The position numbers were made by a program, and so were the translations under genes. Below, one piece after another: positions 14,961-24,808 of a stretch of 64,000 nt of DNA. Position 1 is the first letter of the stretch; each line of letters begins with the position of its first letter. The notes beneath the pieces are model-generated. The model made no database searches, was not told the DNA's origin, and was given only the letters and a program-made list of their open reading frames with translations. This DNA comes from Apodemia mormo. Its lineage: Eukaryota; Arthropoda; Insecta; Lepidoptera; Riodinidae. The DNA lies in NCBI GenBank assembly GCA_036924255.1, contig JAUPFN010000002.1:12573501-12637500 (forward strand), read 5' to 3'.

Positions 14961-15119
14961 ATTCTAATTTTTACAGAAATAATAAAACTAAGTAGGTAGA
15001 CAAAGAACTTTAATAATCTTATGTTTAATTAATTATCTATGAAGATTCAAGTAACTACGTAATTAATACATTCATTATAATTATTACATAAGTGATAAGC
15101 TTAATTCTTACTTAGTGCG

Positions 15120-15125
15120 TTTATT
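15120..15125 (-). promoter_or_regulatory. Candidate poly(A) signal, gene 2
   Basis: AATAAA on the minus strand, about 130 nt beyond the gene 2 stop codon at 15253. Confidence 0.4.
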
Positions 15126-15252
15126 TAATAAAACTAATATAATATCGTATAAGTATTAAATAAGAAGTGATATTTTTTCAAAAATGAGCACAGTATATTT
15201 CTCGGGAATTTCTTAATGATAAACATTTAAAAATAATAGTTTAACTGGAATT

Positions 15253-15354
15253 CTAATATACTAAGACTTCTGGGACAGGTTCATATGGCCATATTAAGAT
15301 TTCCGGATCTACATCTACAGGAATAAGATACATTAGGTTATCGGCTGATTCCTC
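15253..15354 (-). CDS. Gene 2, terminal exon
   Basis: The acceptor TTTTCTTATTTCAG opens a phase-0 exon of 33 codons and a TAG stop. It begins EESADN and ends PYEPVPEVLVY. The preceding exon also ends in phase 0. Confidence 0.65.
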   Translation of the reverse strand, partial: EESADNLMYLIPVDVDPEILIWPYEPVPEVLVY

Positions 15355-18300
15355 CTGAAATAAGAAAATGGGTATAAAAATTTAATATTTATTTGATACA
15401 GTGGTTACACATTGATTTAACATATTTAAAAAATCGGCCAAGTTCGAGTCAGACTCGTACCATCATAGCGAGTAGGCCTCCGTACCATCATAGCAAAAAA
15501 GAAACGAAAAAAAAACACGTTTATTGTATGGGGGTTAAACACCCTTATTATTTTCATTTTTTTAGTTTTAGTAGTTGTTATTATAGCGGCAACGGAAATG
15601 CATAATTTGTGAAAATTTCAGCTTTCTAGCTATGGCTTATGAGATACAGCCTGGTGACAGACAGACGGACAGACAGTCAGCGGAGGCTTAGTAATAGGGT
15701 CCCGTTTTACCTTTTAGGCACGGAATCGTAAAGAACTATTCTTAGCTAGCATTTCTATTGTTATTCTTTCATTGAAAAGTGACTGAAATTTTTTATTTAT
15801 GTTAACTTCTATATCTTTACTATTTTATTTACATAACATATCTTCACACCAGATCCCTTACGGGGTAGGCAGAGAGAACCGAATGACGATCCTTGCAGGC
15901 TTATCTCGCCTCCTCCACATTCATCACTCTCTCCATACACACACGCCGGTTGCAAAGACTCTTGACACCACCTTCGGACAGTACTCGATAAATCAGTTAT
16001 TAATAATGCATTTTTACCTATAATGCATTGATATAAAAAACCCTAGATGCACATTCAGTGTCTCAAAAACGTCCTCTAAAAATGAGAGCACAATTTTAAA
16101 TTGTGCGCTTAACTCGAATACAATCGCGTCGATCGCGACACGTATTTCCGAGTTTGGGTGTTTATTATATATATTCTAGTATTTATATATGTATTTCTAT
16201 GTATTAGTATTGTATTGACTAACACCCATAACACAAGCAAATAATTTGCTTACTTTGGGGTTACATCAATAAGTGTAATTTGTCCCGTGAATATTTATTA
16301 TACTTACTGTCAATTTGATTACTTTTTGTACATTGCTTTTTAAAAATAACCGTAAAACTTGTCCTTAAGTTTGGATATGCAAAAACATATTATGTTTTTG
16401 GCATATCTATAACTACATAGATATATTACACTCCCCAAACTACAGTCCTCAAAGTATAACTACTTATGTGAAATTAGCGACAGTTTTGAATGTCAGTTTT
16501 GTTCGAGACTGTGCATCTTGAGTTTTTTATATTAATGCTATAATGCCACAAATTTCTTTGGGAATTATTTTTTTTATGTCATAAGATAGCAAACAAGCAG
16601 ATGGGTCTCCTGATGGAAAGAGTCAACCATCGCCTATAGACACCAAAGATGTTAAAGTGCGTTGCTATCTTGTGGCGAGTTACCATGCTATAAATGCCAT
16701 TCTCTCGAAGCTAGTGCCTCAACTTACCGCATTTTCTTTGTTTTCTTTGTGACTTTCGCCTTCAGATTTTTCTTCGTCTTCACTATTTTCTTCATCTTTG
16801 CCTTCACTGTTGTGATCCTCTAACCTTTCTTCGTCTTCGTTATTTTCTTCATCTTTGTCTTGATCTTCTGGTTTTGATTCATTTTTTTCATTTACTTTGT
16901 TTTCAGACTCTTTTGTTTCACCATTTGATTGTTCTGCCGCTTCCTCGTGATCGTTAATACCATCCCTGGTGAGAAAAAACACATCAGACGTATCAAAAAT
17001 ATTGTATTATATTGTATTTTGTCTTTTTAGCAGTTGACTTACCTATTATCGTTTTCAATATTTTCATATGTTTCTCTTTTTTGAACTGAAAAATACAAAG
17101 TTTAGTATGTATTGAATACACATAAAGAATTTAAAAAAGTGTCAAATTTTAGTAACGCGCAGGACAAATCATGTTTTTTTAGTTTTAGATAAAATATTTT
17201 TTTTTATTTTATTTTATTTCTTCAGGATAACAACAGCATTCATACAGGTACTTACAATGTCAAATTTTGATGAATTACCGATTTCAGCCAATAATAGACA
17301 GTTATCCGCTGATATATTATCCCCGTGTTGATCCCGGGCTCCTTTGAACAATAGGCCAATTGCCATTCTGCCAGGCAGGTCATAAAAGGCGACCGATTGG
17401 CTATACAAATCATTACCATCGAAGCTACTAGGTGGTAGAGTTCTGCATTGTCTCGCCCGGGTCTGGTACCACCGCCTCACCTATTCCTGCCGCAATAGCG
17501 TCAATGCTCGTCACTGTCGTGTTCCGGTTTGGAGGGTAAGGTAGCCGGTAAACTTATGCACGTGGCATTAGATCTCGCCACAAGATAGCAACGCACCATT
17601 AAGGCGATAGGTAATGCCAAACTACGAAATAGACTCCTCTTTGAAAGCCTACTACTGCTAACCGGTTGGTCCAATAATTTAAAAAAAATGTATTATACGT
17701 ATAATATAATTAAGTTTAAATTTTAAGTTCGTTTTTTCAAATTTTATTGTTATTTTTAACGGAAAAAAATCGAATATCTTACTTATTATTACGCAAAAAT
17801 TTGCTTATAACTTCCAAACTACTGCAACGATTTTGATGATTTTTTCTTTTTATTACAGACAATTTATTGCTTTATAAAATTTAAGTTCAAAATTTTACAA
17901 AATCATTATAGTGTGCTATTAAATCAATAAAAACCTTATTATTTAATTCGCGGACAGCGTTCGCGTCGAAAGTCAGTCTCCCAGTAGCGTTCATACGGGG
18001 AGGTTGTGTCGCATGTTAGCGTGCTCCGCTCTCCATATTCGAGTCAAAAAGTAATAGTACAGATAGAGCGTTTGGCACAATAGTAAGGTTGTGCCGTTTG
18101 GAAATTGAACATTTCGTTTATGCTTGGATGTTTTTTTTATAGTAGATAATGAGCTTGGACCGAGAAGGTTGTTTTTTTACAGATGTTGTTCTTATGATAT
18201 AGACAAAGAATAAGAAAGGATTTTTTTAAATTCATCCCCTAAGATGGTGAAATAGGGGGTGAAAGTTTGTATAAAACTCTCTCATTTTTGAGTTGTAATG

Positions 18301-19138
18301 GATGGTATGCCGTAATTAAATTGTTCTTTAACTGAAAAAAAATTAAATACAAATTTAATTTTTTTTTTGTATTCTAGCCTATCATAGAGAGGTAAAAAGA
18401 GGCTTTAAAGTTTGTATCAAAAATGAATTGTTTATTTATTGCATTACTATAAAATCTAAATTATTTTTATTTAGTATTTATGATTTTTAATACAATTAAG
18501 AAGTACGCATTTTCGGATTTTTTTAGTACTTATGCTCAATCGAAATTGAAGAAACATGCAAGTAATGTTCGAAGTTTCATCCATTAAAGGAGTAAAAGTG
18601 TGTGTTACAATTTATATAAAAAATCAAACGTTTATGGTCAAAATAATTTGAAATTCGGCATTTATGTTCTTCAACACAATTTATGAATTATATATTTGGG
18701 GATATTTTTAAATTTCATTCCTTAAAGGATAAAAAAAGCATTGATGTTTGTATAAAAAATAGGATGTTTATTGTAGAATATTGTAAAAATTATTTAAAAC
18801 TTAGTATTTATGATTTTTAATACAATTAAATGAATACGAATTTAAGGTTTTCAAATGTCATCTCTTCAAAATATGAAAAAAGTGGTAAAGTTTGTAGAAA
18901 AAATAAAATATGTTTTATCAAAATCTCTTCAAATTTCAAAAAGTCATGTTCTTTAATTCAATTAAATAAACGTGCATGTGAGGATGCTGTGCGTTTTATC
19001 TCTTAAAGAGGTAAAAGAGGGTATTAAAGGGGCTGAAAGCTAGTACTTTATAAATAGTTTTGTTTGCGAGTAGACGCTGAATAATATTTTGAGACTATTC
19101 ATGTACTTACCTACGTTTACGCTTGAATGTTTTATTAG
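15253..19138 (-). CDS. Gene 2: acidic Glu/Asp/Lys/Ser/Asn-rich protein, 3' part (exons 19111-19138, 17043-17085, 16728-16965, 15253-15354)
   Basis: Three exons join with perfect phase to a stop codon, and a fourth lies upstream. The 79-codon central exon is almost entirely E, D, K, S, N and Q, with repeats such as DEENNEDEE and DEENSEDEEKSEGE. It is probably an intrinsically disordered polyanion. The last exon turns hydrophobic: MYLIPVDVDPEILIWPYEP, then VPEVLVY and a stop. The acidic frame alone could be dismissed as low complexity. However, it is bounded exactly by TTTTTTCTCACCAG and GCG|GTAAGTT, and both neighbouring exons keep the frame. I do not recognise the family. The first exon (ATG, possible signal peptide) was not found and should lie at higher coordinates. 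Possible roles include a secreted acidic, silk- or matrix-associated protein or a nuclear acidic protein; the sequence does not decide. Confidence 0.6.
15430..15735 (+). repeat. Dispersed lepidopteran-type repeat
   Basis: Runs from AAAATCGGCCAAGTTCGAGT through GAGATACAGCCTGGTGACAG and AGACAGACGGACAGAC to AGGGTCCCGTTTTACC. I recognise it as a common lepidopteran intronic repeat. It lies in the last intron of gene 2. The 70-codon frame within it is incidental. Confidence 0.65.
15838..15990 (-). pseudogene. LINE C-terminal fragment (same family as 47855-48180)
   Basis: The minus strand matches the plus-strand LINE piece at 47855-48180 in GAGTACTGTCCGAAGGTGG, GTGTCAAGAGTCTT and the terminal CCCGTAAGGGATCTGG. 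It is 5' truncated and not functional. Confidence 0.75.
16141..16300 (+). repeat. SINE S1, 5' truncated
   Basis: Has the S1 body (GAGTTTGGGTGTTTATTA) and 3' end (TTTGCTTACTTTGGGGTTA, TTTGTCCCGTGAATATTTAT). The tRNA-like head is missing. Confidence 0.85.
16569..16695 (-). repeat. Repeat A, 3' third only
   Basis: A T-run and ATGTCATAAGATAGCAAAC through GTGCGTTGCTATCTTGTGGC. It ends about 30 bp from the donor of the acidic exon, so it inserted very close to a splice site. Confidence 0.85.
16728..16965 (-). CDS. Gene 2, acidic exon
   Basis: This 238-nt exon lies between the acceptor TTTTTTCTCACCAG and the donor GCG|GTAAGTT. One base completes an Arg codon (AG|G), then DGINDHEEAAEQ and the acidic tract follow. 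It leaves in phase 0 after HKENKENA. Confidence 0.7.
17043..17085 (-). CDS. Gene 2, 43-nt exon
   Basis: The acceptor TTTGTATTTTTCAG and the donor ATAG|GTAAGTC enclose QKRETYENIENDN plus two bases of an Arg codon. The composition resembles the acidic exon and the frame continues into it. Confidence 0.65.
17315..17612 (+). repeat. Repeat A copy, 3' truncated
   Basis: Starts CCCCGTGTTGATCCCGGG and stops inside the GCAACGCACCATTAA block. The minus frame across it is incidental. Confidence 0.9.
17650..18227. other. Flank of the 18.2-19.06 kb array
   Basis: AT-rich DNA with a CG-containing patch at 17945-18030 (CGCGGACAGCGTTCGCGTCG) that may be one end of the element carrying the array. No gene was seen. 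Confidence 0.35.
18228..19060 (+). repeat. Degenerate tandem array, about six units of 140-190 bp
   Basis: A recurring module, a TTTCATC-like word then CTTAAAGAGGTAAAA-like, AAAGTTTGTATAAAA-like and a GTTTAT block, starts near 18228, 18376, 18568, 18709, 18852 and 18990. TTTATGATTTTTAATACAAT recurs exactly at about 18478 and 18808. It is non-coding, and the units are diverged, so the array is old. It lies in an intron of gene 2. Confidence 0.6.
19111..19138 (-). CDS. Gene 2, candidate 28-nt upstream exon
   Basis: The acceptor CTTATCTGTCTGTAG and the donor GTAG|GTAAGTA enclose LIKHSSVNV plus one base. That base combines with TT of the 43-nt exon to give Val, so phases match. It is short, hence uncertain. 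Confidence 0.4.
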
Positions 19139-19139
19139 C

Positions 19140-19900
19140 TACAGACAGATAAGTATTTTGTCAATATTTTGTATAAATGTTCAAAAAAACATATAAACAA
19201 CGAAGATAATTCAAGCAAGCGAATAAAAAGCAAAACTCTAAAGAAAAAAAAAATAAAAACTGGTACTATTTGAAGGTAGTAAGGACTTCGCAACTAAAAA
19301 TAAATAAATTAAATATATTATACATACAAATAGTCTAAATAAACCAACTTATTTAGTAGTTTCCTCTATAAATATTAAATCAAATTATATATCTACTTTT
19401 TTCTTACGAGATTTTGAAACAAAAACTAAGAAGCTAGTTAGTTTTAAAATATTATTCAAGAGATTATATTTTATAAAATCAAATTTTGAAAGGTTTTGTT
19501 AAATATTAATTGTTGATTGTATGTATTAAAATAAAGTGCTACACGGGATGTATTGTATATTACAAACTTTCAAAGAAATAGGATACGTAACTGTTATTGT
19601 TGTGTAAATTGTTATAAGATTTTTGTCGATTTTCGATAATTTTTTTTTTCTTTAGATATTTATCGTTTTTCTAAAATGAATGTATATGTAATCGATAAAT
19701 GGGCGATAACTGGTTATTGGTTTTGAGTTTGACAACATTCAGTCGATTCATGATGATAAAAGTTCATATAGGTGAACAAAAATGTTAAAACGTAAGTATC
19801 TGCATCCACTGTAAATACTCTTTGACTTTGGAGCATGCCAGCGCGTGAAATAGTATTTGCGCTACTCCTGTTAGAAACTCAAGGTCGTTCGCAGCTGTAA
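19140..19900. other. Unassigned AT-rich DNA
   Basis: No gene or recognised repeat was seen. Confidence 0.4.
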
Positions 19901-19902
19901 TC

Positions 19903-19993
19903 GCCTTAACATCTTTGGTGTCTATAGGCGATGGTTGACTCTTTGCATCAGGCGACCCATCTGCTTGTTTGCTATCCCATGTTATAAAAAAAA
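19903..19993 (+). repeat. Repeat A, 3' end
   Basis: GTGTCTATAGGCGATGGTTG through CTGCTTGTTTGCTATCCCAT and an A-run. It is followed at once by SINE S1. Confidence 0.85.
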
Positions 19994-19998
19994 TGTAG

Positions 19999-20256
19999 AC
20001 CGCCCCTTGGTCGCGTGGTTAGCGATCCTGACTACGCAATCGGCAGAGCTCGGGTTTGGTCCCCGACAGGGACAAGCATTTGTGTAATGAGCATAAATGA
20101 TTGTATTTCCGGGTTTGGGTGTTTATTAAATATACTCCAATATGTATTTCTATGTATTAGTTTCGTTGACTAACACCCATAACACAAGCAAATAATTTGC
20201 TTTTTTGGGGTTAGATCAATAGTGTAATTTGTCCCGTGAATATTTTTTTATTTATT
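19999..20256 (+). repeat. SINE S1, full length
   Basis: The head CCGCCCCTTGGTCGCGTGG carries an A-box-like segment and GGGTTTGGTCCCC replaces the B box. The complete body and an ATTT-rich tail follow. Confidence 0.9.
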
Positions 20257-20259
20257 TTA

Positions 20260-21605
20260 ATGTTATTGAGAACAAAAGTAAATGTATCCAGTTAAAAAAT
20301 AAGAGGCAAACAAAGCGTAATAAAGAGATGAGCCGCAATTATAAATAGTTATAGTATCTTACAGATATATTTTTTATTTATTATTACAGATGTTCGTAGT
20401 TAGAAGTACTAATATACATAAAAAGAGCTATAACTAAGAGTAAGAGTCTAGCGCATTTTCTGAAGTTTCTTAGAAATTAAAAACTTCCAGTTTGGACTAT
20501 TAATTTTAAGTTGAAAATTTAAATGATAACTCACCTAACAGAAATTCTCAAATTTAGGTAATTTTTAGTAACTTCCATCAAACTTATGAGGCTGTTTATT
20601 TTATGCATAAATGCGCAGTTCATTGAGATCTTGCAGCAAAAAAAAATCGAAGAAACCTACTTTTTTTAGAAATTTTTGAAATTGATCCGACCACAATTTT
20701 GCAAAAATTCATTAAAAAATTCGTAACTCAAAAACATCGTAGAAAATACATAGGGGTGATTCAGATACCTCTCAACACAAGGCACCAAAAAAATATTTTC
20801 ACTTTTCTAGCCACCTGTATAATGGTATACGAGTGTATAAACAAAAAATGTAACAAAAATGTACTATTACCTGAAGCGCTAACAGCAATTATTAAGCACG
20901 TTAAAAGTATGGTAATTTTAAACATCTTTTTAAATCAAGTCGAGGACGTCTTTTTGCAACAAAATGAGACCTAGTTCTGGATTCTAATTGTTGTTAACGT
21001 TGAATATATAAATGTTGAAAGCATTTAGGTTTTCAATGAAACGTTATTGTTCACTGACGTATATAGATTGGGGCAATGTGTGCTCTAGTGCAGGGCGGTT
21101 CAAGCTAGATACCATCCTGGTCTAATATGAATTACCTAAGAGGTTGGGGGGCCGCAAAGGCAACTCACTTTTCAAATAGGAAAACACACAAATACAGTTA
21201 AGGAAAATTATTAAATAGATAGAACATAATACTGTAAAAGGCGAGCGTATCTTGTAGTGAGATTTCTTATATCTTACGCGCACGAAGAAGACATTAAATT
21301 AAGTATGTTGCGGTGGTTTAAAATAGCTAACTAGTATAGCGCAGGCCGCACAATTACATACAAGCCGCGGGCCGCATGCGGCCTGCGGGCCGTGCGTTGC
21401 ACAGCTCTGCTCCACTGAATTTTTGTCATACTTATTTAATTTTCGTGTCTTACCGTATCGAGCGATTTATTTCTTAAAATTAACAAAGACTTGACAAAAA
21501 TTTGCGAGCAAATTTAGAACAAAGATGTACGTATACGCTGTAACTATTAAGAGAATAATTAAATCAAAAAAATTAAGAGTACATAATAGTAGTAAGTAGT
21601 ATACT
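20260..21605. other. Unassigned DNA
   Basis: Mostly AT-rich. A GC patch at 21340-21400 contains GCCGCGGGCCGCATGCGGCC-like palindromic sequence. The 91-codon plus frame at 20699-20974 lacks splice, motif or codon support. A possible minus donor (TTAG|GTGAGTT) lies near 20530 without a convincing exon. Confidence 0.4.
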
Positions 21606-21608
21606 GAC

Positions 21609-21925
21609 TGAGTCATGGTCTAGGGGTTAATCTATTCGGCTTAAACCATAAGGTCTCGGGTTTATCCCCGAGTCGGGCAAAACTGTTATTGAGGTTTTTT
21701 CAAAATTTTTGTAGAAAAAATAAAATCTCTATGGCAACTCGGAATCTGGTGAGTAATGTGTTACCGTTCCCGTGTCTCGGATAAGAACGTAAAGTTGTCG
21801 GTCCTGGTTATCGCCAGAAATAGTCAACAATCGTTAACATGTTGGTAAAATGTGCCGATGGGGATCGCCACTCATATCGCCAACCGACAAATCAGTGAAT
21901 AGAAGTGAACCAGAAATAAACGTTC
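21609..21925 (+). repeat. tRNA-derived SINE (family S2)
   Basis: The head has the A-box-like TGGTCTAGGGG and the B-box-like GGTCTCGGGTTTATCCCCG. The body contains GTTCCCGTGTCTCGG and GTTGTCGGTCCTGG, which I associate with a widespread lepidopteran SINE. The RNA polymerase III boxes are imperfect. Confidence 0.7.
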
Positions 21926-21929
21926 GGTT

Positions 21930-22585
21930 AATTCTGCCTACGGCGCAAGGAAAACTGACCTAATGATACTTTTTTTGAGTAGTATAATATTTTATGCAGT
22001 TATTCAAATTTGTGATCTGCAAATCAAAACTCATCTGCTCATGTTATAACTTCTCTACTTATGTAATTTTTGAAAACCAATTATCCTGTAATTAATGTCA
22101 TAAGATAGCCAGATTTGTGGAAATAAATTCTTGGATTGTGCATCACGATAATAGGTCTTCGCACTAGGCTATATTTTTGAATAAACAAATTTTAGATTAA
22201 AAACTCTACAAATAAGCGTCGATCAACCACATTATTCACCAGATATGGCTTCAGTTAACTTCTTTCTTTTTCCTAAACTCAAATGACCACTTGGTGGCAC
22301 CGAGTTTGACATCTTTAAGTATAATCTGATTAATTTACTGAAATAAAATAAATAAAAAACTTAAAAATTTGCTACATTTATTAAAACTCTTTATTGCACA
22401 AAATAAACAACAGGGGAACTTAACGTCTATGGACATTTTCTTCCAGTTAACCTATATTTGTAGAGAACTTGTAACGGGCAGTGCACAAGAAAAGTACTAA
22501 GGAACAACTGTAGGTACATAATTTTACATTAAACAACGAACATGAACACTATTGTCTACATTAACGGGCAAATAAATCAGTTTTC
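21930..22585. other. Unassigned DNA
   Basis: Near 22155-22330 there are degraded words (TTCGCACTAGGC, CACCAGATATGGCTTC) that could be a mariner C-terminal relic, but no frame can be followed. Confidence 0.3.
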
Positions 22586-22587
22586 CA

Positions 22588-22731
<144 letters not shown>

Positions 22732-22757
22732 GTAAACATATTTATATAAATAAATAC

Positions 22758-23023
22758 CGCCCCGTTGGTCGAGTGGTCAGAGACCCTGACTACGCAATCA
22801 ACGGAGCTCGGATTCGATCCCCGACGGGGACAAGCATTTGTGTGATGAGCATAAATGTTTGTATTTCCGGGTTTGGGTGTTTATTATGTATGTAAAAGTA
22901 TTTATATATGTATTTGTATGAATTAGTATCGTTGACTAACACCCATAACACAAGCAAATAGTTTGCTTACTTTGGGGTTAGATCAATAAGTGTAATTTGT
23001 CCCATGAATATTTATTTATTTAT
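22758..23023 (+). repeat. SINE S1, reference copy
   Basis: This is the best-preserved tRNA-derived head: the A box TGGTCGAGTGG and the B box GGATTCGATCC have spacing and sequence close to consensus. The body GGGTTTGGGTGTTTATTATG follows, then ACTAACACCCATAACACAAG, TGCTTACTTTGGGGTTAG, TGTAATTTGTCCCATGAATA and a (TTTA)n tail. Eight other copies occur in the window, four upstream on plus and five downstream on minus counting this one with the upstream group. Confidence 0.93.
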
Positions 23024-23179
23024 TTAAAAAAAGAACATATAAAATATGCATGAACATACACAGTCATATAATAAACAATACGTGTTATACATAATAAATG
23101 ATAAATAAATACCATAAAATAATAATAGTAATAATGGCAATACACATATTATGATTCAGAGTTACTTAGAGCCATTTTG

Positions 23180-23858
23180 AATATCTTAAAAATAGTCATA
23201 TATCCTAGATTTAAATATATTGAGGAGTAATTTTTTGAATGTGATTTGGGAGACAATTCCAGAGACGTATTGCTGTAAGTGTAAAAGAATCCAAACAACT
23301 TGCTGTATTATGGGCTGGGACCAGAAGGGTATGTGTGTGTAAAGCACGCTGAGAACGACCTTGGAGACGCTCATGTAGGTATGATGGGGAAGAAGGATTA
23401 TGAAGTATATATAAAAGTAAAATAAGAGCATAAGCATTTCTACGGTTGCGTATGTCTAACAATTTTAATTGCGACCGAAACTGACTTACGTGGTCAAATT
23501 TACGCGGGCCATATATATAGCGTATGCATGAATTGACCAGACCATTTAGTTTGTTGAGTAGTTCTTCTGTGATATCTGTATAAGAAACATAAGAAACATC
23601 AACATAACCAATTATTGGGAGCAACAGAGACTTAATTAAGGTAACTTTAGTTGAAGTGCGTCATCACTTTACGGCTGACTTCGTTCACTTGGTGAGACCA
23701 CGAAAAATCGTTTGACAAAATGAGCCCGAGATTTTTAACTTTGATGTAATAATAAATGGATGTCCATCTAATAATACTGGTGGAAATACGTTGAGATCAA
23801 TACGTGCAATATGCATCTTTCGGAGGACAATCATGACCTGAGTTTTATTTGGTTTTTT
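23180..23858 (-). pseudogene. LINE reverse-transcriptase C-terminal part, decayed
   Basis: The minus strand encodes LINE RT C-terminal sequence: KTQVMIVLRKMHIARIDLN, then, after frame breaks, LNGLVNSCIRYIYGPRKFDH, RNRRNAYALILLLYILHNP and RLWNCLPNHIQKI. These motifs (CIRYI, RLWN-LP) are usual in Jockey/CR1-group LINEs. It belongs with 24004-24362, from which repeat A and a deletion separate it. The catalytic YADD region is missing. Confidence 0.8.
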
Positions 23859-24003
23859 TTTTTATAGTATAAGATAGTAAACAAGCAGATGGGTCTCCTG
23901 ATGGAAAGAGTCAACCATCGCCTATAGACACCAAAGGTGTTAATGGTGCGTTGCTATCTTGTGGCGAGATCTTATGCCACATGCATAAGTTTACCGGCTA
24001 CCT
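23859..24003 (-). repeat. Repeat A, 3' part, inside a dead LINE
   Basis: A T-run, ATAGTATAAGATAGTAAACA, then GTGCGTTGCTATCTTGTGGC to CCGGCTACCTTACACC. It lies between the two halves of the dead LINE. Confidence 0.9.
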
Positions 24004-24362
24004 TACACCTTAAAGGTGATATCGAGATTGGCCTAAATTGGGAGAAATTTACGGTATTAAAAATTCTTGGAACAGGGATTATATAAGCTTTACACCATAA
24101 CGAGGGAAAGCTGCCAGAACAGAGAGAAAAGTTAAGAATATGTGAAATGTAAGGTGTAATTATATCAATGATAGGCATAACTATATCTCGACTGATACCA
24201 TCATGACCAACAGCCTTAGTGGGTATATATTTGATAATTCGTTTAACATCACTGTCAGATACAGCTTTAAAAGAGAAAGGAGAACTATCAAGGAGTTGAG
24301 CTGACGACATAGCTTGAATGATTTGGATCTTTAAATCAGGAATCATCGTGTTGCCCGGAGAA
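24004..24362 (-). pseudogene. LINE reverse-transcriptase N-terminal part, decayed
   Basis: Encodes FKAVSDSDVKRIIKYIPTK, AVGHDGISRDIVMPIID, FNLSLC-like FPSLW and FSQFRPISISP. These correspond to the SSGPDGI and NYRPIA blocks of LINE RTs. It is 5' truncated at about 24362 and differs from the intact 24.8-28 kb LINE in sequence, so it is another family. Confidence 0.8.
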
Positions 24363-24808
24363 GCAAACACATCTTATTTCTGTATAAAGTTATGATGAAA
24401 AATACCATATTTGAAAATTGCCTTTGTCATATTATTAAACAAATTATGATTAATATTAAAATATGTCGATAGTCATAATCTTTTTCTTTTATCTACCGAA
24501 GGAAGCATAATTTTAACTAAAATTGGTAAAGCGTTAAAAAAGTATGCATATTGTATCGCTGACTGTACAAATTGGTTTTTATCACCTATTTTTGAATATT
24601 TGTGTACCTGCACATTTGTATATGATACGCACAATATAATGGTACCTGTTTACTGCTACCGCTGTTTACTGGAGGCTGACTTTCTTAACTCGTTAAGATA
24701 CTCTTAATATATAAAAATAATTTAATTAAAATATGCTGTTTATTTTTTTTTATTTTTTTTTATAGAAGAGGGGGCAAACGAGCAAGAGGTGCACCTGATG
24801 GTAAGTGA

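Noticed and set aside
17214..17480. 88-codon minus frame
   Set aside because: Antisense translation of repeat A; homologous sequence is non-coding in the other copies.
20500..20560. First exon of the acidic-protein gene (ATG...GTTAG|GTGAGTT)
   Set aside because: It leaves two bases over, whereas the 28-nt exon needs phase 0 and the 43-nt exon needs one base; it also has no signal peptide.
20699..20974. 91-codon plus frame
   Set aside because: Lys/Asn/Ile-rich as expected from AT-rich DNA; no motif, no splice sites, no neighbour.
22758..22840. Possible functional tRNA gene
   Set aside because: The A and B boxes belong to SINE S1; there is no complete acceptor stem or anticodon arm and a SINE body follows.
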